NCBI RefSeq assembly: GCF_015353075.1
Contig: NZ_CP064187.1
Span: 3,353,001-3,417,000, forward strand
Source of the DNA: Rhizobium sp. 007
Lineage (GTDB): Bacteria; Pseudomonadota; Alphaproteobacteria; Rhizobiales; Rhizobiaceae
Direction: 5' to 3'
DNA: 64,000 bases
The notes beneath the pieces were generated by a model. The model did not search any database and had not been told where the DNA came from. It was given only the letters and a program-made list of their open reading frames with translations. Within the stretch, counting starts at the first letter, position 1; each line of letters begins with the position of its first letter. This document shows positions 26,065 through 34,441 of this stretch, one piece after another. The translations under genes were made by a program, and so were the position numbers.

Positions 26065-27519
26065 TCAATGCGCCAGTGATTTGATCGCCGGATAAAACGA
26101 CCGATAGCGCCTGTAGGCATCCTCATAGGCACCACTCAAAGCCGCGACCGGCTCGATCGTTTTTGCCGTCTTCGGCGGCGTGCAGACTGAAACTGGCTCG
26201 GCGCCTGTCGCCGCGATCAGCCCAAGCCTCGCCGCCCCGAAGGCCGCGCCGAAATCGCCGTCGGCGGGCAGATCGACCGGAAGGCCGAGCGCCGTTGCGA
26301 TCGACGCCAACCAATAGCGCGAGCGCGAGCCGCCGCCGATGGCGGTGACGCGGGATATATTGGTGCCTGCCGAACGCAGCGCTTCGAGATTATCGCGGAT
26401 TGCGAACGACACACCTTCGAGCACCGCCTGTGTCAGCACAACCCGACTGCTCTCATGTTCGAGGCCGATGAAGGCGCCACGGATGACGGCATCATTGTGC
26501 GGCGTGCGTTCGCCTGAAAGATAAGGAAGAAAGGTGACACCAGAGGGTGTCTTCAGCGTCTCGCCGAGTTCGTTCGTGAGATCGGCAGCGGACTGACCAG
26601 TGACGTTCGAATGCCAGTTCAACGCATCGGTGGCCGAAAGGATAACGCCCATCTGATGCCAGGTGTTGGGTAGTGCGTGGCAGAAGGCATGGACCGCACT
26701 CTCTGGCTTCGGCAGGTAGGCGGCATTCGCCGCGAAGAGAACGCCGGACGTGCCGAGCGAGACGAAGGCCGCGCCATCGCTAACCGTGCCCATGCCGCAA
26801 GCAGACGCTGCATTGTCCCCTGCCCCGCCGGCAACGACAGCGTCGCTTGCAATACCCAACTTGGCGGCGAGTTCGCCGCGCAGCTTTCCTGCCTGCGCGG
26901 TGCCTTCCACCAGCGCCGGCATCTGCTTTTCGTCGAGACCCGTCGCGGCAAGAAGCTCAGACGACCATTTGCGTTTGCCTGTATCGAGCCAGGACGTACC
27001 GGCAGAATCCGACATTTCGGAAATGTGCTCGCCCGTCAGCCAGAGCCGCAGATAGTCCTTCGGCAGCAGCACCTTGGCGACCTTGGCGAAAATTCCGGGC
27101 TCATGCTTGGCGACCCAGGCAAGTTTCGGTGCGGTAAACCCGGGAAATACGATGTTACCCGTCAGCTTGCGGAATTTCGGGTCGGCATCCAGCGCCGCTG
27201 CCTCGACATAAGAACGCGTATCGTTCCAGAGAATGCAGGGACGCAGCACCCTATCGTCGGCATCAAGGAGCGTCGCGCCATGCATCTGGCCGGAAAGGCC
27301 GACGCCTTTGACGGCCGCGAGCTCTTTCGGGTGTTTCGCTTTCAGGCCCGCAACAGCCTCCTCCGTTGCGCGAATCCAATGCGACGGTTCTTGTTGCGAC
27401 CAGCCGGAATGCGGCCGCGAAACATCGAGCGAACCATTCGCCGAGCCGATGATCTTCTGATCGCCGTCGATGAGCATCGCCTTGACGCCCGAGGTTCCGA
27501 GATCGAGACCCAGATACAT
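26065..27519 (-). CDS. xylB: Xylulokinase
   Basis: FGGY-family kinase of 484 aa that phosphorylates D-xylulose to xylulose 5-phosphate for the pentose phosphate pathway. Seen: the ATP-site loop GLDLGTSGVKAMLIDG at the N-terminus, GLSGQMHGATLLD (near residue 75), FVSLGTSGVLFAA (near 255) and the C-terminal AIGGGSRSRYWLASIA. It starts 16 nt after the LacI gene, so it is in that operon, with xylA next. Confidence 0.95.
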   Translation of the reverse strand: MYLGLDLGTSGVKAMLIDGDQKIIGSANGSLDVSRPHSGWSQQEPSHWIRATEEAVAGLKAKHPKELAAVKGVGLSGQMHGATLLDADDRVLRPCILWNDTRSYVEAAALDADPKFRKLTGNIVFPGFTAPKLAWVAKHEPGIFAKVAKVLLPKDYLRLWLTGEHISEMSDSAGTSWLDTGKRKWSSELLAATGLDEKQMPALVEGTAQAGKLRGELAAKLGIASDAVVAGGAGDNAASACGMGTVSDGAAFVSLGTSGVLFAANAAYLPKPESAVHAFCHALPNTWHQMGVILSATDALNWHSNVTGQSAADLTNELGETLKTPSGVTFLPYLSGERTPHNDAVIRGAFIGLEHESSRVVLTQAVLEGVSFAIRDNLEALRSAGTNISRVTAIGGGSRSRYWLASIATALGLPVDLPADGDFGAAFGAARLGLIAATGAEPVSVCTPPKTAKTIEPVAALSGAYEDAYRRYRSFYPAIKSLAH

Positions 27520-27535
27520 GTCATTCTCCTTGCCG

Positions 27536-28561
27536 TTACGGCAGATTGTCTTTCAGGAATATGTCGAGCCGGATCCGCTCCTGCGCATCGATGACGGCAA
27601 GCCCGTCGGCCTTTGCTTTGAGAACCCGGATCGCACTTCGGACCTCATGGCCGGCGTTCTGATTGAGGATCGCATCGATCGTGCCGTCGATGAGGGCTGC
27701 ACGCGTATGGACGGTCAATTCATGGGCGACGACTGTCAGCGGGCGGCTTGAGGCTCTCGCCTTGAGCGCCCTGACAAGGCCACGGTTGCCGGCGCCTAGG
27801 CTGTAGACGCCAATCACCCGCTCATGCTTGGACAAGACGTCGGCGACCAGCATATGCGCCAGTTCCGGATCGTCGCGGCCTTCGAGGACCGGCAGGATGG
27901 AGAGCTTCGGAAACTCCTGCGCCATCAGCGCGGCAAAGCCTTCCAGCCGCTCGCGATGGTCGCGCACCAGCATGGAGCCGGCAAGCACCGCCACCTCGCC
28001 CTTGGCATCGCCAAGAAAGCGTCCGAGAAGACGCGCTGCGGTTCTTCCGGCGGCGATATTGTCGACACCCGCATAATGATGCCGGCGCGAACCGGTGAGG
28101 TCTGAAACCAGCGTGACGACAGGAATCCCGTCGGCCACGAGCCTGTCGACCGCAGCGACGACCTCAGGTGCGTCGGTGGCGACAAGCGCAATCCCGGCGG
28201 GACGTTCATCGGCAAGCTTTTCGAGCGCCGTAACCAGAGCGGCCGGATCGAAGGCGGCAACCTCCACTGTGCGAATACTCGTCCTCTCGGACGGCGAACG
28301 GATCATCGCTTCGCGGATCTCGGCGTGCAGCCCGTGCATGAAGGAATTGTCCGAGGCGGGCAGGATGAAAACCAAAGGATAGGTGCGGCCCTTAGCGAGG
28401 TTGGCGGCGGCAACATCGCGCACATAGCCGATCTCGCGGATTGCCGTTTCCACTTTTTCGCGCGTGATGCGGCGGACACCGGGGCGCTGGTTCAGCACGC
28501 GGTCAACGGTCGCCAGACTGACCCCCGCCGCAGCGGCGATATCATGAACTGTAGGCCTCAT
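27536..28561 (-). CDS. LacI family transcriptional regulator, probable xylose regulator
   Basis: A 341-aa repressor with an N-terminal helix-turn-helix (TVHDIAAAAGVSLATVDRVLNQRPGVR, shown in two parts by the family as recognition helix plus GVR turn) and a type I periplasmic-binding sensor. The VDRVLN...GVR variant of the recognition helix marks a subgroup different from the ABC-locus LacI. AGGAGGA three bases before the ATG at 28561 sets the start. First gene of the lacI-xylB-(xylA) transcript. A near-perfect 20-bp palindrome 32 bp upstream is the likely operator; xylose or xylulose as inducer is inferred. Confidence 0.9.
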   Translation of the reverse strand: MRPTVHDIAAAAGVSLATVDRVLNQRPGVRRITREKVETAIREIGYVRDVAAANLAKGRTYPLVFILPASDNSFMHGLHAEIREAMIRSPSERTSIRTVEVAAFDPAALVTALEKLADERPAGIALVATDAPEVVAAVDRLVADGIPVVTLVSDLTGSRRHHYAGVDNIAAGRTAARLLGRFLGDAKGEVAVLAGSMLVRDHRERLEGFAALMAQEFPKLSILPVLEGRDDPELAHMLVADVLSKHERVIGVYSLGAGNRGLVRALKARASSRPLTVVAHELTVHTRAALIDGTIDAILNQNAGHEVRSAIRVLKAKADGLAVIDAQERIRLDIFLKDNLP

Positions 28562-28592
28562 CGCTCCTCCTGATGAAACCATTATCGCCAAA

Positions 28593-28612
28593 TTTGATGT
28601 ACGTAAATCAAA
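28593..28612. promoter_or_regulatory. Predicted operator of the xylose LacI regulator
   Basis: TTTGATGTACGTAAATCAAA is palindromic at 18 of 20 positions with a central CG, 32 bp upstream of the regulator start. This is the LacI-family symmetry and a common autorepression position. Confidence 0.55.
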
Positions 28613-28640
28613 AATTTCAAACGGCTGTCGAGCACCCATA

Positions 28641-28670
28641 AAAAGGCCGGCATGGTCTCCCAAGCCGGCC
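28641..28670 (-). terminator. Intrinsic terminator of the emrAB operon
   Basis: GGCCGGC (28645-28651) and GCCGGCC (28664-28670) form a perfect 7-bp GC stem; on the minus strand it is followed by TTTTTATGGG. It lies 23 bp after the emrB stop. Confidence 0.75.
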
Positions 28671-28692
28671 GTCATTTCGAACCTTCGAACGC

Positions 28693-30282
28693 TCAGTGGC
28701 CTCCGCTGCCACCGCCGCCGCCCTGGGGTTCCGGTTTCTTGATCATCGCGACCCCGAGGATCATGGCCATGAAAAGTACGGTCAGGATCAGGAATACGTC
28801 GCTGAAGGACAGAATGATCGCCTGTCTGGTGGCAAGCCCGACCATCTGCTTGATCGCGGCCGAAGCACCGTCCAAGCCATAGGAGTTGAAGTTGGCAGTG
28901 AGGTTGTTCATCTGGTCGATCGCGGCCGGATTACCCCAATCCATGTTTTCCCGCAGCCGCTCGTAGTGCACGTCCTGACGGTTGGAGAGAACGGTGTTGA
29001 TCACCGCAAGGCCGACTGCCCCGCCGAGGTTACGAGTGAGGTTGAACAGACCGGAGGCACCACGGATACGTGAAGGCGGCATCGTGCCGAGCGCGATGTT
29101 GTTGATCGGCACCATGCACATCATGAGCCCGAAACCGCGCAGGATCTGCGGGATGAAGAGCTCGTAGAAATCCCAGTCTTCGGTCAGGTGGGTCATGACG
29201 AAGGTGCCGGCCGCGAAGCTGGTAAAGCCGATCACCATCATCAGGCGAAGGTCCATCTTCGTCGACAGCCGGCCGGCAATCGGCGCAGTGAGGAACATCG
29301 CAAGGCCGGAGACAAACATGGTCTCGCCGATCATCAGCGAATCGTAACCGCGGATGCGCCCCAGATAGACCGGATAGATATAGGTGAGGCCGTATAGCCC
29401 GATCCCCATGACGAATGAGAACACCGAACCGAAGGAGAAATTCCTGTTGGTAAAGGCTCTGAGGTCGACGACCGGGAAGTCCACGGTGAAAGCGCGATAG
29501 AAGAAGATGATCGCGCCTACCGCGGAAGCCACAGCACCGGCGACGATATAACTGTCGTTGAACCAGTCGTTCGAATTGCCTTCCTCCAGCACATATTCCA
29601 GCGCACCGAGGAAAACGCCCATGGAGATAAGGCCCCACCAGTCGAACTTCCTGAAGAGCGACAGTTCCGGCTTGTCGAAGTCGATGAAATTCCAGGTGAT
29701 GGTGGCGACCAGGATACCGGGAATGACGTTGACGAGGAACAGCCAGTGCCACGAGAAGGCGTGGCTGAGATAACCGCCGACGGTCGGGCCGATGGTCGGC
29801 GCAAGGGTGGCGATCAGGCCGATGATAGGCGAGACGATGCTGCGCTTCGACGGCGGGAAGATGGTGAAGGCGGCCGCGAAGACGGACGGAATCATACCGC
29901 CGCCGATGAAGCCCTGGATGGCGCGGTAAACGATCATCTGGTCAATGTTCGTTGCCGTTGCGCAGAGCACGCTCGACAGCGTGAAACCAGCAGCCGAAAT
30001 AGCGAAAAGATAGCGTGTCGAGATGATGCGAGCGAGCGTTCCCGACAGCGGAATCATGATGACTTCCGCAATCAGGTAGGACGTCTGCACCCAGCCGATC
30101 TCATCCGAGCCGGCGGAAAGGCCTGCTTGGATTTCCGCGAGCGATGCGGAGACGATCTGGATGTCGAGGATCGACATGAACATGCCAAGCACCATCGCAA
30201 AGAATGCGATGAGCTTGCGCGGGTCCATTCGCTCTTCGGAACCGGCGACCGGAATGGCGCCTGCTGTAGCGGTGGTAGCCAT
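28693..30282 (-). CDS. emrB: DHA2 family MFS drug efflux transporter (EmrB-like)
   Basis: Inner-membrane proton antiporter of 529 aa with about 14 helices. The motif after helix 1 (FMSILDIQIVSASLAEI) and LSGTLARIISTRY between helices 2 and 3 are DHA2 hallmarks; motif C is seen as GLIATLAPTIGPTVGGYL. The C-terminus ends in a glycine-rich PQGGGGGSGGH tail. It follows the membrane-fusion gene by 21 nt and would form a tripartite pump with it and an outer-membrane channel encoded elsewhere. Substrates are probably hydrophobic plant compounds or flavonoids; this is inference. Confidence 0.93.
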   Translation of the reverse strand: MATTATAGAIPVAGSEERMDPRKLIAFFAMVLGMFMSILDIQIVSASLAEIQAGLSAGSDEIGWVQTSYLIAEVIMIPLSGTLARIISTRYLFAISAAGFTLSSVLCATATNIDQMIVYRAIQGFIGGGMIPSVFAAAFTIFPPSKRSIVSPIIGLIATLAPTIGPTVGGYLSHAFSWHWLFLVNVIPGILVATITWNFIDFDKPELSLFRKFDWWGLISMGVFLGALEYVLEEGNSNDWFNDSYIVAGAVASAVGAIIFFYRAFTVDFPVVDLRAFTNRNFSFGSVFSFVMGIGLYGLTYIYPVYLGRIRGYDSLMIGETMFVSGLAMFLTAPIAGRLSTKMDLRLMMVIGFTSFAAGTFVMTHLTEDWDFYELFIPQILRGFGLMMCMVPINNIALGTMPPSRIRGASGLFNLTRNLGGAVGLAVINTVLSNRQDVHYERLRENMDWGNPAAIDQMNNLTANFNSYGLDGASAAIKQMVGLATRQAIILSFSDVFLILTVLFMAMILGVAMIKKPEPQGGGGGSGGH

Positions 30283-30303
30283 TGGCCTACTCCGGCTGGC
30301 TGA

Positions 30304-31518
30304 TCACTTTGCTGCCTGCTCTCTACCGGGGGCCGTGCGGGTATCGACATCGACGACGACGCTCAGGCCGGCGCGCAAGCGGCCGCTGTCGAGCGCATCT
30401 TGAGGCAGCGCAATGCGGACCGGGACGCGCTGGATGATCTTGGTGAAATTGCCCGTCGCATTTTCCGGCGGCAGTAGCGAGAAGACGGAGCCGGAGGCCG
30501 GCGAAATCGACTCGACGGTGCCGACGATCGGATGGTCGTCATAAGCGTCGACATGCACGTTGACCTTCGAGCCCGGAACCAGGTGCTGGATCTGCGTTTC
30601 CTTGAAGTTGGCGTCGATGAAGAGCTGACGCACCGGAACCAGTGCCATCAGGCGCTGGCCGGGCGAAACGAGATCGCCTTCCTGAACAGAGCGGTTGCCG
30701 ACGACGCCATCATACGGTGCCTTGAGGATTGTGAAGGACAGATCGCGGGCTGCCTTGTCCCGCTGAAGCTCGAGCGTGCGAACCGAACCTTCGGCTTCCC
30801 TGCGCTGCGCCTCGAGAATGGTGACGTTTGCTTCCGCCGACTTGATGTTGGCGTCACCGCCGACGAGATTGGCCTTGGCCTGGTCGAGAGCAATATTGGC
30901 AGTGTCGAGATCGGCCGTAGTGCCGACCGACTTCGCCTGGAGGTCCGCCTGGCGCTTCTGTGTGATCTCGGCGCCACGGACTGCCGCCTCGAGAGCCACC
31001 TTGGAGGCCTGGGCCTGAGCAAGCGCTGCCTTGGCTCCTTCGATCTGCGCGTCGATGCGGCTCAGCGACAGCTTCTCCGTAGCGATCTGGGCTTCGGCCT
31101 GATCGAGGGCATTTTGATAATCGCCATTGTCGAGCGTGGCGAGCACGTCCCCGGCCTTCACCTGCTGGTTGGCGACGACATTCACCTTCGCGACATAGCC
31201 GGTGACCTTTGGCGAGATCGTTGCGATATCGCCTTCGATATAGGCGTCGTCGGTCGAGACCATGAAACGGCCGTTCGTCCACCACTCGTAGCCGTATGAC
31301 GCACCGCCGGCAAGAATAGCGAGCGCCACGATCGGTAGCACCAGGCTGCGGCGCTTCTTCTTTTCAGCCGGAGCGGTCTGCGTATCGGGAGCAGTCTGAG
31401 GGGCACGCGGAGCTTCCGCAGTCGCCGGTTCGGCAGGGACAACGGCGTCCGGCACCGTCTCGTCCCTTGCGGAATCGCTGACAATGCGGGCGACATTCGA
31501 TTTCTGGTTGGACGACAT
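30304..31518 (-). CDS. emrA: HlyD/EmrA-family membrane fusion protein
   Basis: Periplasmic adaptor of 404 aa. A proline/alanine-rich cytoplasmic N-terminus (about 1-50) leads to one membrane helix (SLVLPIVALAILAGGASYGY, about 55-75), a lipoyl-like half (TISPKVTGYVAKVNVVANQQVKAGD), a long coiled-coil hairpin (about 130-230) and the beta-barrel domain (LSFTILKAPYDGVVGNRSVQEGD). The ATG at 31518 (MSSNQKSN) is chosen over one two codons upstream. It is divergent from the TetR gene; both predicted operators lie in the gap. Confidence 0.92.
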   Translation of the reverse strand: MSSNQKSNVARIVSDSARDETVPDAVVPAEPATAEAPRAPQTAPDTQTAPAEKKKRRSLVLPIVALAILAGGASYGYEWWTNGRFMVSTDDAYIEGDIATISPKVTGYVAKVNVVANQQVKAGDVLATLDNGDYQNALDQAEAQIATEKLSLSRIDAQIEGAKAALAQAQASKVALEAAVRGAEITQKRQADLQAKSVGTTADLDTANIALDQAKANLVGGDANIKSAEANVTILEAQRREAEGSVRTLELQRDKAARDLSFTILKAPYDGVVGNRSVQEGDLVSPGQRLMALVPVRQLFIDANFKETQIQHLVPGSKVNVHVDAYDDHPIVGTVESISPASGSVFSLLPPENATGNFTKIIQRVPVRIALPQDALDSGRLRAGLSVVVDVDTRTAPGREQAAK

Positions 31519-31551
31519 GAGCAAAGACCGGGTAAATCGAGTGACGTTGAT

Positions 31552-31567
31552 CGAACTGAACGGTTCG
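31552..31567. promoter_or_regulatory. TetR operator 1
   Basis: CGAACTGAACGGTTCG matches operator 2 at 12 of 16 positions (CGAAC...CGGTTCG). An overlapping larger dyad AACTGAAC-N6-GTTCAGTT (31554-31575) is perfect. It lies 34 bp upstream of emrA. Confidence 0.65.
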
Positions 31568-31573
31568 GTTCAG

Positions 31574-31602
31574 TTGACATAAGACCTTTTTAAAGTCATA
31601 TC
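31574..31602 (+). promoter_or_regulatory. Predicted promoter for tetR
   Basis: A consensus TTGACA at 31574-31579 and a CATATC-like hexamer at 31597-31602 are 17 bases apart, between the two operators and upstream of the tetR start at 31668. The -35 is strong, the -10 weak. Confidence 0.45.
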
Positions 31603-31611
31603 AAGTTATAT

Positions 31612-31627
31612 CGAACCAGGCGGTTCG
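31612..31627. promoter_or_regulatory. TetR operator 2
   Basis: CGAACCAGGCGGTTCG, inside the perfect dyad ATCGAACC-N4-GGTTCGAT (31610-31629), 39 bp upstream of the tetR start and exactly 60 bp from operator 1. Confidence 0.7.
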
Positions 31628-31667
31628 ATTTTGTATGTTCGCATCTGCGAACGTGGTTAAGGAGACA

Positions 31668-32342
31668 ATGACAGAAATCTTCAAAGATACGATCGAAGCC
31701 CCGGCCGCAAGCGGCCGATGGGCGGCAGGAGAGGATCCGGCAAAGCGCAGGCAGATCCTTGAAGGGGCGAAGCGTGTCTTCATGAAACTCGGCTTCGATG
31801 CCGCGAGCATGAACGATGTGACGCGCGAGGCTGGTGTTTCGAAAGGAACGCTTTATGTCTACTTCGCCAACAAGGAAGAGCTTTTTACTGCGATGATGGA
31901 GACCGAGCGCGCCGCTTTTGTCGCCAGCGTGCGTGCGGCTCTCAATGCCAATCCCGATCCGGACACGGCTCTTTACGATTTCGGCATGACCTTCGTCCGG
32001 CACACAACCGAAGAAAAGGTCATCAATGCCATACGCACCGTCATCGGAGTGCGCGACCGCATGCCGCACCTTTGTCAACGCTTCTTTACCGGCCCCGAAA
32101 ACATCCGGACCGTCCTCACCGACTATCTGAAGGCGCAGGTCGCCGCCGGGCATTTTGTGATCGAGGATGTCGAGCTTGCCGCTCGCCAGTTCCTGGAACT
32201 ATGCGGCGGAGGCTTCTTCAAGCTGCGCCTCTTGGGCGACATGGCGGGTCCTCCCTCCGAGGAGGAGATGAGCCGCATCATCCGCGGTGCGATCCGCGTC
32301 TTCCTTGCCGCCTATGGCGTTAACCAGAACCGGCCAGCCTGA
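31668..32342 (+). CDS. TetR family transcriptional repressor
   Basis: A 224-aa regulator. The helix-turn-helix is MNDVTREAGVSKGTLYVYFANKEELF (read as two helices, about residues 45-70) after an N-terminal arm, and the ligand domain has the TetR_C shape with the MPHLCQRFFTGPENIRTVL segment. AGGAG just upstream of the ATG at 31668 sets the start; an in-frame ATG at 31635 lacks a site. Divergent from emrAB, so it most likely represses the pump and itself, with release by the pump's substrate. Confidence 0.92.
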   Translation: MTEIFKDTIEAPAASGRWAAGEDPAKRRQILEGAKRVFMKLGFDAASMNDVTREAGVSKGTLYVYFANKEELFTAMMETERAAFVASVRAALNANPDPDTALYDFGMTFVRHTTEEKVINAIRTVIGVRDRMPHLCQRFFTGPENIRTVLTDYLKAQVAAGHFVIEDVELAARQFLELCGGGFFKLRLLGDMAGPPSEEEMSRIIRGAIRVFLAAYGVNQNRPA

Positions 32343-32445
32343 ACGTCTTCGATTTCTTTCGGCGTTGCACTAAAATCCAGCAAAAGCGATCAAACCTGCT
32401 TGCCGGTTTTACTCTAATCAGGAGACCGCAACCAAGGAAGTGTGC

Positions 32446-33285
32446 ATGAGTGCCATTGGACGGGCGATTTGGTTTATTGAAAGCCATTCCGCCAGCGATA
32501 TCTCGCTGGATGATATCTCGGATGCCGCAGGTCTGTCGCGCTATCATCTGTCGCGCGTCTTCGGGCTCGTCACCGGCCACTCGATCAGCGGCTATCTCCG
32601 CGGACGTCGTCTGAGCGCCGCCGCATTGGCCCTGATCGGCAGTTCATCGAGCATCCTCGAGGTTGCCCTCGGCGCGAGTTACGGCTCGCACGAGGCTTTC
32701 ACCCGTGCCTTTCGCGACCAGTTCGGCATCACGCCGGACGCGGCTCGCAAGCAGGGGCACGTCCGCAACCTCGCTTTAGTGGAGCCGATCAAAATGGACC
32801 CCGCACGCCTCAACGAACTTGAAGAACCCCGCTTCGAAACCCTGCCGGCAATGCTTTTTGCCGGACTGCAAGAGGCCTATGGCTACGGCGGCAATGCCGC
32901 GATTCCCTCACTTTGGCAGAAATTCAACTCTTATTTCGGCAATATTTCCGGCCAGCGCGGCAATGTCGCCTATGGCATCTGCACACATATCCAAGGAGAA
33001 ACCGAAACGTTCCGCTATATGGCAGGTGCCGAAGTCACAGATGCCGGCGACCTGCCGGAGGGTTTTACGACGCTAAAAGTGCCCGGTCAGCGCTACGCTG
33101 TCTTCACCCATCGCGGCCACGTCTCCGCTATTGCGGCAACGATGCATCATATCTTCGGGACATGGCTCCCCGCCTCGGGTCTCAAGCACGCCGAGATGCC
33201 AGACATGTTCGAACGCTACGACGAGCGCTTCGATCCCCATACCGGCATGGGCATCACGGAAATCTGGATACCGGTGAAGGAATAA
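32446..33285 (+). CDS. AraC family regulator with C-terminal GyrI-like effector domain
   Basis: A 279-aa regulator in the Rob/SoxS-type arrangement: two helix-turn-helix motifs at the N-terminus (about residues 5-105; ISLDDISDAAGLSRYHLSRVF and VALGASYGSHEAFTRAFRDQFGITP, given in parts) and a GyrI-like small-molecule-binding domain (about 125-279) ending in GITEIWIPVKE. AAGGAA lies about seven bases before the ATG at 32446. It follows tetR by 103 nt in the same direction. Such proteins often respond to hydrophobic or toxic compounds, which fits the neighbouring efflux genes, but no target is evident. Confidence 0.88.
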   Translation: MSAIGRAIWFIESHSASDISLDDISDAAGLSRYHLSRVFGLVTGHSISGYLRGRRLSAAALALIGSSSSILEVALGASYGSHEAFTRAFRDQFGITPDAARKQGHVRNLALVEPIKMDPARLNELEEPRFETLPAMLFAGLQEAYGYGGNAAIPSLWQKFNSYFGNISGQRGNVAYGICTHIQGETETFRYMAGAEVTDAGDLPEGFTTLKVPGQRYAVFTHRGHVSAIAATMHHIFGTWLPASGLKHAEMPDMFERYDERFDPHTGMGITEIWIPVKE

Positions 33286-33385
33286 AAGCCTTTCCGCTTT
33301 CGTATATTCCCCTGCGCGCTTGTTTCTTGGCGCCTTCACCTTAAATTGCGGGCGTCAGATTCTATGGCGCGAGGGAAAATAACTT

Positions 33386-34135
33386 ATGCAAGATATCATC
33401 ATGCTCGTTCAGGATCCGGCAGCCTGGGTGGCTCTGGTGACCCTGGTTGTCATGGAAGTCGTCCTCGGCATCGACAACCTGATCTTCATTTCCATTCTCA
33501 CCAACAAGCTGCCGGTCGAGCATCGTGATAAAGCTCGCAAAGTGGGCATCAGCCTCGCCCTCGTCATGCGTCTTGCATTGCTCGGTACCGTGGCCTGGAT
33601 CGTCCAGCTCACGACACCTGTCTTCGAGGCTTTCGGTCATGGCTTCTCTTGGAAGGACATGATCTTGATCGCCGGCGGCCTGTTCCTCGTATGGAAGGCC
33701 ACCAAGGAAATTCACCACAGTGTCGATCCGGAAGATCACAACGAGGATTTCATCGCGAGTTCGGCAACGACGGGCTTTGCGGCGGCGATCAGCCAGATCC
33801 TGCTGCTCGACCTCGTCTTCTCGGTGGACAGCATCATCACCGCCGTCGGCATGACCCCGCACCTGCCGATCATGGTCATCGCCGTCATCGCCGCCGTCAC
33901 TGTCATGCTGTTCGCCGCGACGCCGCTTGCGAATTTCATCGAGAAAAACCCGACGATCGTCATGCTGGCGCTGGCCTTCCTGCTGATGATCGGCACCACA
34001 CTCATCGCCGACGGTATGGGGTTCCATGTACCGAAGGGCTATGTCTATGCCGCCATGGCCTTCTCGGCGCTGGTTGAAGTGCTGAACATGTTTGCAAGAA
34101 ACGCCCGAATGCGGAAGAAAGCCAGCGGGCATTGA
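33386..34135 (+). CDS. TerC family integral membrane protein
   Basis: A 249-aa protein with about seven helices. The TerC acidic metal-binding motifs are present: [11 protein letters not shown] near residues 26-36 and [16 protein letters not shown] near 140-155. Family members export manganese or handle tellurite stress and can assist metalation of secreted proteins. A weak GAGGG lies 11 bases before the ATG. No yybP-ykoY manganese riboswitch is recognisable in the 100-nt upstream gap. Single gene followed by a strong terminator. Confidence 0.9.
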   Translation: MQDIIMLVQDPAAWVALVTLVVMEVVLGIDNLIFISILTNKLPVEHRDKARKVGISLALVMRLALLGTVAWIVQLTTPVFEAFGHGFSWKDMILIAGGLFLVWKATKEIHHSVDPEDHNEDFIASSATTGFAAAISQILLLDLVFSVDSIITAVGMTPHLPIMVIAVIAAVTVMLFAATPLANFIEKNPTIVMLALAFLLMIGTTLIADGMGFHVPKGYVYAAMAFSALVEVLNMFARNARMRKKASGH

Positions 34136-34150
34136 CGAGATTTAAACGGG

Positions 34151-34182
34151 GGGCGCGACAAAAACGCGCCCTTTGCTTTTTT
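34151..34182 (+). terminator. Intrinsic terminator of terC
   Basis: GGGCGCG (34151-34157) and CGCGCCC (34165-34171) pair across a seven-base A-rich loop, followed by TTTGCTTTTTTG. It is 15 bp after the stop codon. Confidence 0.85.
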
Positions 34183-34441
34183 GTTCAGGCCGCTCCCTTG
34201 GAGTTCCCTGTGATCGCCGAAACCAGCCGCTGATCGTCTGCCGTGATGTCCGGCGCTAAACGGGCGGCGCCCGCCCAAATGGGCGTGTATCGAACGATAC
34301 CGCCCTGTCCGGCGAGATGCTGGAAAAGACCATTTGCGCCGGCGAGGTGAAGGATAGGAACTTTGCATCCTGCATGACATTGATTGCTCCAGGAAAGCGT
34401 ACAAGTATCATCCGGCAATCAGCCCGAACCTTCAGAGCGGT
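34183..34441. other. Intergenic region with no convincing gene
   Basis: About 260 bp between the terC terminator and the SLC13 permease. A minus-strand reading frame from 34411 to 34256 (51 codons, ATG start) exists but has no ribosome-binding site and no recognisable family; it overlaps other equally weak frames. I see no clear promoter or repeat. Confidence 0.4.

Noticed and set aside
33286..33385. Possible yybP-ykoY manganese riboswitch upstream of terC
   Set aside because: The gap is only 100 nt and I could not find the conserved paired elements of that motif.
34256..34411. Small minus-strand gene of 51 codons between terC and the SLC13 permease
   Set aside because: No ribosome-binding site, no recognisable family and several equally weak overlapping frames.
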